From Nitrospirillum pindoramense (GTDB taxonomy: Bacteria; Pseudomonadota; Alphaproteobacteria; Azospirillales; Azospirillaceae), in assembly GCF_007827955.1 (NCBI RefSeq), contig NZ_VITR01000009.1:186001-250000 (forward strand): a stretch of 64,000 bases of DNA, in the 5' to 3' direction. A program made the position numbers and the translations under genes. Shown piece by piece: positions 23,984-32,800 of this stretch (positions within the stretch are counted from its first letter, which is position 1; every line of letters starts with the position of its first letter). The notes beneath the pieces are model-generated. The model saw nothing but the letters and a program-made list of their open reading frames with translations, was not told where the DNA came from and made no database searches.

Positions 23984-26695
23984 ATGCGTTACCGCCCCCT
24001 GACGCGCGCGCTGCTGCTCAGCGCCGCCTTCTTCGCCCTGACGCCACAGGCGCGGGCCGACCAGCCCGCCTCATCGTCCCTCCCCCCAACGGCCCCCTCG
24101 CCGGCCATCAGCGACGCTTGGCAAAAGGCGCAAGGCCTGGTCGCCCGCATGACCCTGGATGAGAAGCTGGGCCAGTTGGTCAACGTGGCCCCCGCCATCC
24201 CCCGGTTGGACATCCCCGCCTACAACTGGTGGACTGAATCGCTGCACGGCGCCATCGGCGCCGTTCCCACCACCAACTTTCCCGAGCCCATCGGCCTGGC
24301 CGCCACCTTCGACGCGCCCCTGGTGCATGACGTGGCCGGAACCGTCAGCGTGGAGGTGCGCGCCCTGCACACCCTGGGTCGCGCCACCGGCCACCTGGGC
24401 CGCATCGGCACCGGGCTGGATACCTGGTCGCCCAACATCAACATCTATCGCGACCCGCGCTGGGGCCGCGGCCAGGAGACCTATGGCGAGGATCCCTATC
24501 TGACGGCGCGCCTGGCGGTGGCCTTCATCGGCGGCATGCAGGGCCCCAACCCCGACCTGCCGGACGTGGTGGCCACACCCAAGCATTTCGCCGTCCACAG
24601 CGGCCCCGAATCGACCCGCCATGCCGCCAACGTGTACGTGTCCCCGCACGATTTGGAAGACACCTACCTGCCCGCCTTCCGCGCCGCCATCGTGGAGGCG
24701 CGCGCCGGGTCCATCATGTGCGCCTATAACCGTGTCGACGGGCAGCCGGCCTGTGCCAGCGACCTTCTGCTGAAGGACCACCTGCGCGGCGCCTGGCACT
24801 TCACCGGCTATGTGGTATCCGATTGCGACGCGGTGAAGGACATCGCCGACAATCATAAGTACGCCCCCGACCAGGCGGCCGCCGTGGCCGCCGCCCTGAA
24901 GGCCGGGGTGGACAACGAGTGCAACGTCGCCACCCTGTTCGGCGCCGGTGGCGGGCTGGCCGCCCGCTATAAGGAGGCATATACGCGCGGCCTGATCAGC
25001 GCGGCGGACATCGACCTGGCGCTGGTGCGCCTGTTCTCCGCCCGCTATCGCAACGGCGACCTGCCTGGCCTGGATCGTCCCAAGCAGGACGTCCCCGTCC
25101 AGGCCATCGGCACGGCGGAGCATCAGCAGTTGGCGCGCAAGGTGGCCGGCGAAAGCATGGTGCTGCTGAAGAACGACGGCGTGCTGCCGCTGAAGCCCGG
25201 CGTCAAGGTGGCAGTCATCGGCCCGCACGGCGATTCCACCCGCGTACTGCGCGGCAACTATTCCTCGGCCCTGTCCGCCCCGCCGGTATCGGTGCTGGAC
25301 GGCCTGCGCCAGGTGATGCCGGGCGCCCGCATCATCCACGTCCCCTTCAACGAGACCGTCATGGACGGCGACCCGGTGCCGACCTCCGCCTTGGTGACGC
25401 CGGACGGCAAGCCGGGCGTGAAAGCGCAATACTTCAACGCCACCGGCCCGGTGAAGGCTCCGGCGCCGGACGCGCCCTTCGGTTCCATGCCGCCGCTGGA
25501 GGTGGCGGCCAAGCCCGCGCTGACGCGGGTGGAAGCGCAAGTGGGCGGCAGCGGCCATGATCAGAAGACGGTGGCGGAAAATTACCGCGTGGTCTGGACG
25601 GGCTTCCTGGTACCCCCCGAATCCGGCACCTACCGCCTGGGCATGACCGGCTTCTCCGGCGGGGAGTTCGAGTTCGACGGCCGCCGCGTGGACCTGGGCA
25701 CGCCGCTGTGGGGTGACCTGCCCAAGCTGGAAACCGTGACCCTGGAAAAGGGCAAGCGCTATCCCATCCGCGTCGCCACCGACGTGCACGGCATGGGCGG
25801 GGTGGAATTCCTGTGGAAGCGGGTGGCGCCCGCCGCTGCCACCGCTGACGGTGACCTGGCCGCAGCCGTGGCCGACGCCGACGTCATCGTCGCCGCCGTG
25901 GGCCTGAGCGCCGACCTGGAGGGCGAAGAGATGAAGCGCCAGATCGAGGGCTTCGCCGGCGGCGACAAGACCTCCCTCGACCTGCCGGCGGAGCAGCGCC
26001 GCCTGTTGCAGGCGGCCAAGGCCACGGGCAAGCCGGTGGTGGTGGTCCTGCTGAACGGCAGTCCGCTAGATCTGTCCTGGGCCAAGGACAACGCCGCCGC
26101 CATCGTGGAGGCCTGGTACCCTGGCCAGGCGGGGGGCCTGGCCGTCGCCGACGTGCTGTCGGGCAAGACCAACCCGGCCGGCCGCCTGCCGCTGACCTTC
26201 TACCGCAGCGTGGCCGACCTGCCGCCCTTCGACGATTACGCCATGACCGGCCGCACCTATCGCTACTTCACCGGCCAGGCCGTCTACCCCTTCGGCTTCG
26301 GCCTGTCCTACACCCGCTTCGACTACGGCCCCGTGACCGTGCAGCCGACGCACGGTGGCGCGGAGAACGGCGTGCGCGTGACGGCCACGGTGACCAACAC
26401 CGGCGATCGCGCGGGCGACGAGGTGGCACAGCTGTACCTGAAGCCGCCGGCGTTCGAGGGGGCGCCCCGCCTGGCGCTGCGCGGCTTCCAGCGCCTGTCC
26501 CTAGCGCCGGGCGAAAGCCGCACGGTGTCGTTCGAGCTGTCGCCGCGTGATCTCAGCTTCGTCACCCGCGACGGTGACCGCCAGGTCATGGCCGGCACCT
26601 ACCAGGTCAGCGTCGGTTCCGGCCAGCCGGACAGCGGCGTGCCCAGCCAGCAGGGGCAGTTCGCCACCACGGCGGCGCTGTCCATCGCGCGGTAA
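23984..26695 (+). CDS. Exported glycoside hydrolase family 3 beta-xylosidase/glucosidase with PA14 domain
   Basis: 903 residues. The signal peptide is MRYRPLTRALLLSAAFFAL ending QARA. The GH3 N-terminal barrel carries WWTESLHG, NIYRDPRWGRGQETYGEDP, TPKHFAVHSGPE, and the nucleophile in GYVVSDCDAV near residue 280. SDCDA, rather than SDW, is typical of the beta-xylosidase and arabinofuranosidase branch. The C-terminal sandwich holds GESMVLLKNDGVLPL and the likely acid/base Glu in LEGEEMKRQIEG. A PA14 carbohydrate-binding insert spans about 476-616. A fibronectin III-like end follows (TNTGDRAGDEVAQLYL). The ATG at 23984 with AAGGAAAG upstream is chosen. Acts on xylo-oligosaccharides or aryl glycosides in the periplasm; exact sugar unproven. 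Confidence 0.9.
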   Translation: MRYRPLTRALLLSAAFFALTPQARADQPASSSLPPTAPSPAISDAWQKAQGLVARMTLDEKLGQLVNVAPAIPRLDIPAYNWWTESLHGAIGAVPTTNFPEPIGLAATFDAPLVHDVAGTVSVEVRALHTLGRATGHLGRIGTGLDTWSPNINIYRDPRWGRGQETYGEDPYLTARLAVAFIGGMQGPNPDLPDVVATPKHFAVHSGPESTRHAANVYVSPHDLEDTYLPAFRAAIVEARAGSIMCAYNRVDGQPACASDLLLKDHLRGAWHFTGYVVSDCDAVKDIADNHKYAPDQAAAVAAALKAGVDNECNVATLFGAGGGLAARYKEAYTRGLISAADIDLALVRLFSARYRNGDLPGLDRPKQDVPVQAIGTAEHQQLARKVAGESMVLLKNDGVLPLKPGVKVAVIGPHGDSTRVLRGNYSSALSAPPVSVLDGLRQVMPGARIIHVPFNETVMDGDPVPTSALVTPDGKPGVKAQYFNATGPVKAPAPDAPFGSMPPLEVAAKPALTRVEAQVGGSGHDQKTVAENYRVVWTGFLVPPESGTYRLGMTGFSGGEFEFDGRRVDLGTPLWGDLPKLETVTLEKGKRYPIRVATDVHGMGGVEFLWKRVAPAAATADGDLAAAVADADVIVAAVGLSADLEGEEMKRQIEGFAGGDKTSLDLPAEQRRLLQAAKATGKPVVVVLLNGSPLDLSWAKDNAAAIVEAWYPGQAGGLAVADVLSGKTNPAGRLPLTFYRSVADLPPFDDYAMTGRTYRYFTGQAVYPFGFGLSYTRFDYGPVTVQPTHGGAENGVRVTATVTNTGDRAGDEVAQLYLKPPAFEGAPRLALRGFQRLSLAPGESRTVSFELSPRDLSFVTRDGDRQVMAGTYQVSVGSGQPDSGVPSQQGQFATTAALSIAR

Positions 26696-26716
26696 CGGTG
26701 CGGGACGCGGCCCGGT

Positions 26717-27454
26717 CTAGGCCTTGAACGACTGGGCCGTGTCCCGCAGCGCCTCATCGATCAGCCGGCGCATGGCGTCGCGGGCCGCCTGCGCATCGCG
26801 GGCGGCAACGGCCTCCAGGACATGGCGATGCAGGGGAATGGGCTCATGCGGCACCACCCCCTCGCGCAGCTTGTGGATGGTGCTCCACCGCACCGCGGCA
26901 CCGATGCTGACGGCCAGCGACCCGATGAGCGGGTTGCCGCTGGCCTCCAGCAGGGTGTCGTGGAAGTCGGCATCCGCGGCCTGCCCTTCCTCGGCCGCCA
27001 GGGTGTGGCGGTCCATGGTGTCCAGGGCCGCCGTCATGCGGGCCAACTGCTTCTCCGTCCGCCGTTCCGCCGCCAGGGCGGCGATGCCCGGCTCCACGAT
27101 CAGGCGCAGTTCGAACAGGCTATAGATGAAGTCCTTGCCGGGTTCCGCCGCGAAGTGCCAGGCCAGGACGTCGGGGTCCAGCAGGTTCCAGCGCGACCGG
27201 GCACAGACCTGGGTGCCGCTCTTGGGCCGGCTTTCCACCAGGCCCTTGGCCGCCAGGATGCGCAACGCCTCGCGGTAGGCGGAGCGGGAAACCTTCATCC
27301 GCTCGGCATTGACGATCTCGTTGCCCAGCACATCCCCCGGCTGGTAGCGGCCGGTGACGATGTCGATGCCCAGCTGCCGGGCCAACGCGCCGTGCAACCG
27401 GCCTATGGGTGACCCACGGCCCAGGCGCGCCAGACCGGCCATCATTTCATCCAT
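26717..27454 (-). CDS. GntR-family (FadR/FCD) transcription regulator
   Basis: 245 residues. A winged helix covers residues 20-95 (LHGALARQLGIDIVTGRYQP, VSRSAYREALRILAAKGLV, SRPKSGTQV). An FCD ligand-binding helical domain follows, with metal-binding residues visible in FELRLIVEPGIAALAAERR, DADFHDTLLEASGNPL and a His near PLHRHVLEAV. The sequence is close to regulators of sugar-acid use such as galactonate or gluconate. The ATG at 27454 is preferred over a TTG at 27481. It is convergent with the GH3 gene, and its target could be that gene or the genes upstream of it. Confidence 0.88.
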   Translation of the reverse strand: MDEMMAGLARLGRGSPIGRLHGALARQLGIDIVTGRYQPGDVLGNEIVNAERMKVSRSAYREALRILAAKGLVESRPKSGTQVCARSRWNLLDPDVLAWHFAAEPGKDFIYSLFELRLIVEPGIAALAAERRTEKQLARMTAALDTMDRHTLAAEEGQAADADFHDTLLEASGNPLIGSLAVSIGAAVRWSTIHKLREGVVPHEPIPLHRHVLEAVAARDAQAARDAMRRLIDEALRDTAQSFKA

Positions 27455-27728
27455 GCGACAGGTTCCGCCCGGTTGGTTCAATCATCGCACAGTTTTAAAG
27501 TATTCATCTTGCTCACGCGAGCCTTGGCGACCTTTCAAGGAGTGTATTCACGCGCACCGCCCCTTCCGCCCCGGCGCCGGACACGTCCGCCATGTCCGAC
27601 ACTGTCCGGCGCACGGCGCAAACCGGCCAGGCGCGCGCGGAACGGCCAGACCGCGAGGGTCTCGGGTTGGCATGGCCCATGCTGTATCCGGCGCCGCCCG
27701 CCCCAACCAAGCCGGAATCCAGCCCCCC

Positions 27729-28199
27729 ATGAAAACGACGACCGCATTGTGTTTCCACGCCGCGAGCCTGATCGCCCTGGCCATGGCCGCGTCAGTGCCG
27801 GCAACGGCCAAGACCGCCACGGCGGCAGAGATCAAGCTGGCGACCGCCAAGGAAGGCCTGGCCATCTGCCGCGCCAACAAAATGGGGAACTGGGACCTGG
27901 CCTACATCGCCGGCAAGGACGGCCTGGTCCAATGGGGCCCCGGCTACGATTGCAAGCAATCCCGGGTGCCGGGTGAGTTCAGCACCATCACCAGCGCCAT
28001 GCAGGCCGATGGCACGCTGCTGCCCCTGGCCACCCTGGAGGAAGGCCTGCTCGCCTGCCGCGCCAGCAGGATGGGGCAATGGGACCTGGCCTATATCCTG
28101 GGAAAGAACGGCCTGGTGCAATGGGGGCCCGGCTACGCCTGCAAGCAGTCCGCCGCACCGGGTGACTTCAGCGACGTCGACAACGCCTTGGTGAAGTGA
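27729..28199 (+). CDS. Secreted protein made of two copies of a 47-residue Cys-containing unit
   Basis: 156 residues with a Sec signal peptide cut near PATA (about residue 27). Two units follow at a period of 63 residues. Unit one (about 42-88) reads KEGLAICRANKMGNWDLAYI then GLVQWGPGYDCKQSRVPGEF. Unit two (about 105-151) reads EEGLLACRASRMGQWDLAYI then GLVQWGPGYACKQSAAPGDF. Each has two Cys at matching places (47/75, 110/138), so one disulfide per unit in the periplasm is likely. I do not recognise the unit. It could bind a ligand or wall polymer. It stands between the divergent GntR gene and the convergent GNAT gene. Confidence 0.75.
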   Translation: MKTTTALCFHAASLIALAMAASVPATAKTATAAEIKLATAKEGLAICRANKMGNWDLAYIAGKDGLVQWGPGYDCKQSRVPGEFSTITSAMQADGTLLPLATLEEGLLACRASRMGQWDLAYILGKNGLVQWGPGYACKQSAAPGDFSDVDNALVK

Positions 28200-28221
28200 T
28201 CGGCAGATGCGATGTGCGGCC

Positions 28222-28881
28222 TCAGGACACCGCACCCGGCGGCGGAGGCGCAGGCTCGGCCGCCACCGGCTTCGCCTTCACCTTTTTGGGCATGGGCGTC
28301 GGCGGCGTGGTGTTGCCCTCGCCCAAGGGGCGGATCACCTGGACGGAGTCCGTCCAGCGGCCGAACTTGTACCCGACGGACGGCAGGTAGCCCGCGCGCG
28401 TGAAGCCGAAGCTTTCATGCATCTGCAGCGACCGCGTGTTCTCCGCGTCGATATAGCCGATCATCTGCCGGTACCCCGCCGCGGCGCAGGCGTCGATCAG
28501 CACCTGCATCAGTTGCCGGCCGATGCCCCGCGACAGATGGTCGGGATGCACGTAGATCGAGTGCTTCACCGTGTAGCGATAGGCCGGGCGCTTGCGGAAG
28601 GGCACGGCATAGGCGTAGCCGACCAGCACGCCGTCCAGTTCGGCCGCCACATGGGGCAGCCGCTTGTTCAGCATGTTCTTGCGCCGGCGCTTGATGTCGT
28701 GCTCGTCCAGGGGCTCGGGCTCGTAATCGCCGATCCCCCGGTTGATGTAATGGGTGTAGATGGCCAGCATCGCCTCCACATCCGCCTCGGTCGAGGTGCG
28801 GACGATCACGGTGGAGGCGGCGGCCGGGCCAGGGCCGCCGTCGGTAACCGTGGCGGGATCGCGGTCGGGCATGAAGCTCAT
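28222..28881 (-). CDS. GNAT-family N-acetyltransferase (phosphinothricin acetyltransferase-like)
   Basis: 219 residues. The GNAT core resembles the Pat/MddA group that acetylates small amines, methionine derivatives or phosphinothricin: VRTSTEADVEAMLAIYTHYI, acetyl-CoA-binding VHPDHLSRGIGRQLMQVLI, then ENTRSLQMHESFGFTRAG and YKFGRWTDSVQ. A Pro/Ala-rich tail of about 40 residues is extra. Its start lies 11 bases after the stop of the amino acid decarboxylase gene, so both are probably one transcript and the acetyltransferase may act on the amine produced. That link is inference. Confidence 0.85.
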   Translation of the reverse strand: MSFMPDRDPATVTDGGPGPAAASTVIVRTSTEADVEAMLAIYTHYINRGIGDYEPEPLDEHDIKRRRKNMLNKRLPHVAAELDGVLVGYAYAVPFRKRPAYRYTVKHSIYVHPDHLSRGIGRQLMQVLIDACAAAGYRQMIGYIDAENTRSLQMHESFGFTRAGYLPSVGYKFGRWTDSVQVIRPLGEGNTTPPTPMPKKVKAKPVAAEPAPPPPGAVS

Positions 28882-28892
28882 GGGCGGCGGCC

Positions 28893-31229
28893 TTATTCGC
28901 GGACGACGTAGGTATAAAAGCGGGTGCGGCCGTCGGGGTCCAGCTTGCGATACACGCCCTGGATCTCGTTATCGAAGCCGGGGAACAGGTTGGTCGCCTG
29001 CTCGAACACCTTCAAATAGTCGATCATGGGCGCCGCCCGTTCCGTCAGCCGCTCACCCGGCAGCACGGTGGCGATCCCGGGCGGGTAGACCAGCATCAGG
29101 GTGGTGGCGATACGGCCCGGCAACTGGTCCAGGGTGACGAAGTCCACCTTGTTGCGCACCAGCTGCTTGGCGGCGACGTGGGGCAGCATGGCCATCTCGG
29201 GCAGGTGCTCCGGCCGGAACTGGCGGCGCTGCAGGGCACTGATGTTGTGTTCACGATAGAAACTGTGCATGTCGCGGCACAGGTCGCCCAGGCGCACGCC
29301 GTTGTAGCGCGGGGCACGGCGGCGGACGAAATCGGGCATGATCTCATCCAGCAGCGCGTTGTCGTCATGCAGCCGCTTGAAGAAAATCAGCGCGCTCATC
29401 AAGCCGCCGGCCTTGCTGCTCTCCACGCCCGGGGTCAGCAGGAACAGCAGGGAGTTCAGGTCGTTCTTCTCCGGCACGATCTGGTTTTCGCGCAGGTATT
29501 CCGCCACCACGGGGGCCGGCACGCCCTGTTCCAGATAGGCGCCGGTGCGGCGGTCGAACCCGGGGGTCAGGATGGTCAGCTTGTTGGGATCCGTCATGGC
29601 ATAGTTCGGCCCCAGGTGCTTGTACCCATGCCAGGACCGCCCCGGCTCCAGCATCCAGTGGCTGGGGTCGCGGGCCAGCTCATCGGTGGGCACGTCCTCC
29701 CACCGCACATCGCGGCCGTCCAGGCGGGTGAGGTCGGGCACGAAGGGGTCGAAGAACCACTGCCGGGAGACGTCGCCCTCCTTCTCGATAAATTCGCGGG
29801 CGATGGCGCGCAGCTTTTTGCGAATTTCGATGCCCAGGCGGATGGTGTCGTCCCACAGCACCTCGCCAGACTTGCCCTTCATCATCTGCGCGCCGACGTC
29901 CAGCGAGGCGAAGATGGGATAGAACGGGCTGGTGGAGGCGTGCTGCAGGAAGGATTCGTTGAAGCGGCGGTGTTCCACCCGCCGCTCCTGGTCGCCGATG
30001 TGCTTGTCCTTCACATGGATCTGCGATGCCTGGCTGAAGCTGGCCAACTGCTTATGCGTGGACTGGGTGGTGATGATGCCGGGGCTGTTGGGGCCCAGGT
30101 CCTTCACCCCCATGCCATAGCGGCCCTGGTAAAGGGGATGGAACTTCATGAAGCCGGCCCAGGCCTCATCGAACAGGATGTAGTCGCAGAGCGGGCCCAG
30201 CTTCTGCACCAGCAGGTCGGCGTTGTTGATGGTGCCGTCGTAGGAGCATTGCTGGATCACCGCCACGCGGAAGGGACGCGGCTTCTTCCAGGCGTCGGGG
30301 TCCTTCACCATGGGATGGGTGCGGATCTTCTCGCGGATCGCCGCCTCGTCCAGCGCCTCGTAATCGATGGGGCCGATCAGGCCGTGGGCGTTGCGGTCGG
30401 TTTCCAGGAAAATGGGCGTGCCCTGGCCCATGAGCAGGGCGCCATGGTGGGCGGCCTTGTGGTTGTTGCGGTCGAACAGGACTAGGTCATCCTCCGCCAC
30501 CAGGGCGCCCAGCACCACCTTGTTGGAAGCCGAGGTGCCGTTCAGCACGAAATAGGTGCGCTCCGCGCCGAAGATCTTGGCCGCTTCCTTCTGCGCGCGC
30601 AGCGCCGGCCCCTCGTGCACCAGCAGGTCGCCCAGGTCGACCACCGAATTGTCCAGGTCGTCGCGGAAGATGGCCTCGCCCAGATGCTCCACGAAGATGC
30701 GGCCGATGGGGCTGCGGCTGTAGAAGATGCCGCCGTTGTGGCCGGGGCAGGTCCACAGCTGGTTGCCTTCCTCGGCATAGTCGACCAGGGCGCCGAAAAA
30801 GGGCGTCTTCAGCGTTTCGGCATATTGGCGCAGGCGGCTGATCAGGTTCTTGGCGATGAATTGCGGCGTTTCCTCCGCCAGGAAGACGTAGCCGTCGATC
30901 TCCCGCATCACTTCCATCGGGATGTCTTCCAGCCGCTTGCGCCGGACCAGCAGGACGATGGGCATTTCCAGGCCGCGGCTGCGCACCAGCGAGATCAGGG
31001 CCGCGGCCTTGCCTTCCGGCCCGCGCTTGCCCCAGTCCAGCACCATGCAGCCGATGGCCGCGTCGGTGCGGATGGCCAGTTCCGCGTCCTCGATGCGGCG
31101 GGCCTTGGTCACCTCGAAGCCCAGCCGCTCCACCTCCACGATAATGTCCTGCAGCCGCGTGCCCTCCAGCTCATCGGCCTCGAAGGCCGGGGCGCAGACC
31201 AGGAAATTGAAGCGGCGGAAAAAGTCCAT
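28893..31229 (-). CDS. Orn/Lys/Arg decarboxylase (PLP, wing-domain type)
   Basis: 778 residues, a PLP fold-type I decarboxylase making a polyamine or agmatine from a basic amino acid. The N-terminal flavodoxin-like wing covers about 1-130 (FNFLVCAPAFEADELEGTRL, CMVLDWGKRG). The catalytic core has TCPGHNGG, YFVLNGTSASNKVVL, DRNNHKAAHHGAL, DYILFDEAWAG, and the PLP lysine in STHKQLASFSQ near residue 393. The C-terminal domain is complete (LVYPPGIATVLPGER). Which substrate is used cannot be told by eye; arginine or lysine is likely from length. The ATG at 31229 has CGGAG eight bases upstream. First gene of a pair with the GNAT gene. Confidence 0.9.
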   Translation of the reverse strand: MDFFRRFNFLVCAPAFEADELEGTRLQDIIVEVERLGFEVTKARRIEDAELAIRTDAAIGCMVLDWGKRGPEGKAAALISLVRSRGLEMPIVLLVRRKRLEDIPMEVMREIDGYVFLAEETPQFIAKNLISRLRQYAETLKTPFFGALVDYAEEGNQLWTCPGHNGGIFYSRSPIGRIFVEHLGEAIFRDDLDNSVVDLGDLLVHEGPALRAQKEAAKIFGAERTYFVLNGTSASNKVVLGALVAEDDLVLFDRNNHKAAHHGALLMGQGTPIFLETDRNAHGLIGPIDYEALDEAAIREKIRTHPMVKDPDAWKKPRPFRVAVIQQCSYDGTINNADLLVQKLGPLCDYILFDEAWAGFMKFHPLYQGRYGMGVKDLGPNSPGIITTQSTHKQLASFSQASQIHVKDKHIGDQERRVEHRRFNESFLQHASTSPFYPIFASLDVGAQMMKGKSGEVLWDDTIRLGIEIRKKLRAIAREFIEKEGDVSRQWFFDPFVPDLTRLDGRDVRWEDVPTDELARDPSHWMLEPGRSWHGYKHLGPNYAMTDPNKLTILTPGFDRRTGAYLEQGVPAPVVAEYLRENQIVPEKNDLNSLLFLLTPGVESSKAGGLMSALIFFKRLHDDNALLDEIMPDFVRRRAPRYNGVRLGDLCRDMHSFYREHNISALQRRQFRPEHLPEMAMLPHVAAKQLVRNKVDFVTLDQLPGRIATTLMLVYPPGIATVLPGERLTERAAPMIDYLKVFEQATNLFPGFDNEIQGVYRKLDPDGRTRFYTYVVRE

Positions 31230-31609
31230 GGCGATGGCTCCGTAAGGACTGGCCAGGGTGGGGAAACAGGCGTGGGTGGAGAAAGGATCATGTCCCGCCA
31301 TCCGTCACAAAAGAAATTTCAAAGAAAGTTCACACCGTTCCCCCGACGGGTTCCGCAGGCGGCCGTGGCCGCATCCGCTTGACACCCCTCCCCAAGCGGC
31401 TAATCATCGGATGTGAAACCAATTTCAGGCGGCGTCGGGACAGCGCCAGCCTGGCCGACACATCCGAGGTGCCGTGCCCGCGCCCGCCCGCCCCCTTCCA
31501 CTCCCCCCACCTCATTGGCTGGCCCGGCCACCCGTCCTTTCCCGCGCCCGAAGTGCCGGAACGGTGCGGGACGACAGCCAGGCCCCGTCCCCAAAACCGG
31601 AACGTCCCC
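31230..31609. promoter_or_regulatory. Divergent region between decarboxylase and trans-sulfuration gene
   Basis: About 380 bases. A likely rightward promoter is TTGACA at 31379-31384 with AATCAT at 31402-31407 (17-base spacing). Just after it lies the inverted repeat TGAAA-CCAA-TTTCA at 31414-31427, a possible operator. This leaves a leader of about 190 bases before the ATG at 31610. Another short palindrome, GAAATTTC, lies near 31314. No gene or riboswitch fold was recognised. Confidence 0.5.
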
Positions 31610-32800
31610 ATGATCGAACCGCCTGACGATCCCGTCGCCCGTGCCCAGCGCCTGGTGGCGCATGACGAGGCCGCGCATGCCTATGAGGCGGTGGTGCCGG
31701 CCATCGTCCAGACCTCGCTGTTCACCTTCGGCAGCTTCCAGGAAATGGCGGACACCTACGCCGGCAAGAAGGCGCGCAACGTCTACTCCCGCACCACCAA
31801 CCCCACGGTGACGGAGTTCGAGCGCAAGATGGCCGCGCTGGAGGGGACGGAGGACGCCATCGGCTTCCCCAGCGGCATGGCCGCCATTTCCGGCGCCGTG
31901 CTGGCCTTCGTGCAGCCGGGCGACCGCGTCGTCTGCGTCCGCCATGTCTATCCGGACGCCTATCGCCTGTTCGAAACGCTGCTGAAGAAGTGGGGAATCA
32001 CCACGACGTACGTCGATGGCGCCGACCTGACCGCCGTGGACGCGGCCTTGCCCGGCGCCCGCCTGCTGTACCTGGAAAGCCCCAACAGCTGGATGATGGA
32101 GGCGCACGACGTGGCGGCCCTGGCGGCCCTGGCTAGGAAGCACGGTGCCATCAGCCTGATCGACAATTCCTGGGCCACGCCCGTCTTCCAGCGGCCGGCG
32201 GCGCTGGGGGTGGATTTGGTGCTGCACTCCGCCTCCAAATACATCGGCGGGCACAGCGACACGGTGGCGGGCGTGGTGGCGGGCCGGCAGGAACTAACCG
32301 GCCTCATCCGCCGTTCCATCTGCCCCTATATCGGCGCCAAGCTGGGGCCGTTCGAGGCCTGGCTGCTGCTGCGCGGCCTGCGCACCCTACCCATCCGCAT
32401 GAAGGCGCACGAGGCGTCGGCCCTGACCCTGGCGCGGCGGCTGGCCGAGCATCCCAACGTCACCAAGGTGCACCATCCGGCGCTGATGGCCCCCCTGCCG
32501 CCGGGCCTGACCGGCACCTCGGGCCTGTTCTCCTTCACCGTGGATGATGGCATCGACATTCCCACCCTGTGCGACGCGCTGGACCTGTTCCACCTGGGCG
32601 TCAGCTGGGGCGGGCATGAAAGCCTGGTGGTGCCGGCGCTGGTCACCCACGTCCAGGCGGCCGGCCCCAACTCCGCCCTCGATTTCGGCGTGCCGGCCAC
32701 CATGGTGCGCCTGCATGTCGGGCTGGAAGGGACGGAGGCGCTGTGGGCCGACCTGGACCAGGCCTTGCGGGTAGCCCAGAAACGCGACCGGGCACGCTGA
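31610..32800 (+). CDS. Cys/Met metabolism PLP enzyme (cystathionine beta-lyase-like)
   Basis: 396 residues of the trans-sulfuration enzyme family, which cleaves or forms C-S bonds in cystathionine or homocysteine-type substrates; cytoplasmic. Visible: YAGKKARNVYSRTTNPTVTE, FPSGMAAISGAVLAFVQPGD, YLESPNSWMMEAHDV, IDNSWATPVFQRP, and the PLP lysine in LHSASKYIGGHSD. Close to cystathionine beta-lyase, but gamma-lyase and O-acyl-homoserine sulfhydrylase activity cannot be excluded. Its stop overlaps the next start in TGATG, so it is translationally coupled to a sugar-type ABC importer, which is unusual for a methionine enzyme and hints at a sulfur-containing imported substrate. Confidence 0.88.
   Translation: MIEPPDDPVARAQRLVAHDEAAHAYEAVVPAIVQTSLFTFGSFQEMADTYAGKKARNVYSRTTNPTVTEFERKMAALEGTEDAIGFPSGMAAISGAVLAFVQPGDRVVCVRHVYPDAYRLFETLLKKWGITTTYVDGADLTAVDAALPGARLLYLESPNSWMMEAHDVAALAALARKHGAISLIDNSWATPVFQRPAALGVDLVLHSASKYIGGHSDTVAGVVAGRQELTGLIRRSICPYIGAKLGPFEAWLLLRGLRTLPIRMKAHEASALTLARRLAEHPNVTKVHHPALMAPLPPGLTGTSGLFSFTVDDGIDIPTLCDALDLFHLGVSWGGHESLVVPALVTHVQAAGPNSALDFGVPATMVRLHVGLEGTEALWADLDQALRVAQKRDRAR

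Noticed and set aside
24071-25789. Minus-strand frame of 572 codons opposite the GH3 gene
   Set aside because: Shadow of the GH3 reading frame; His/Gly/Val-rich with no domain and no ribosome binding site.
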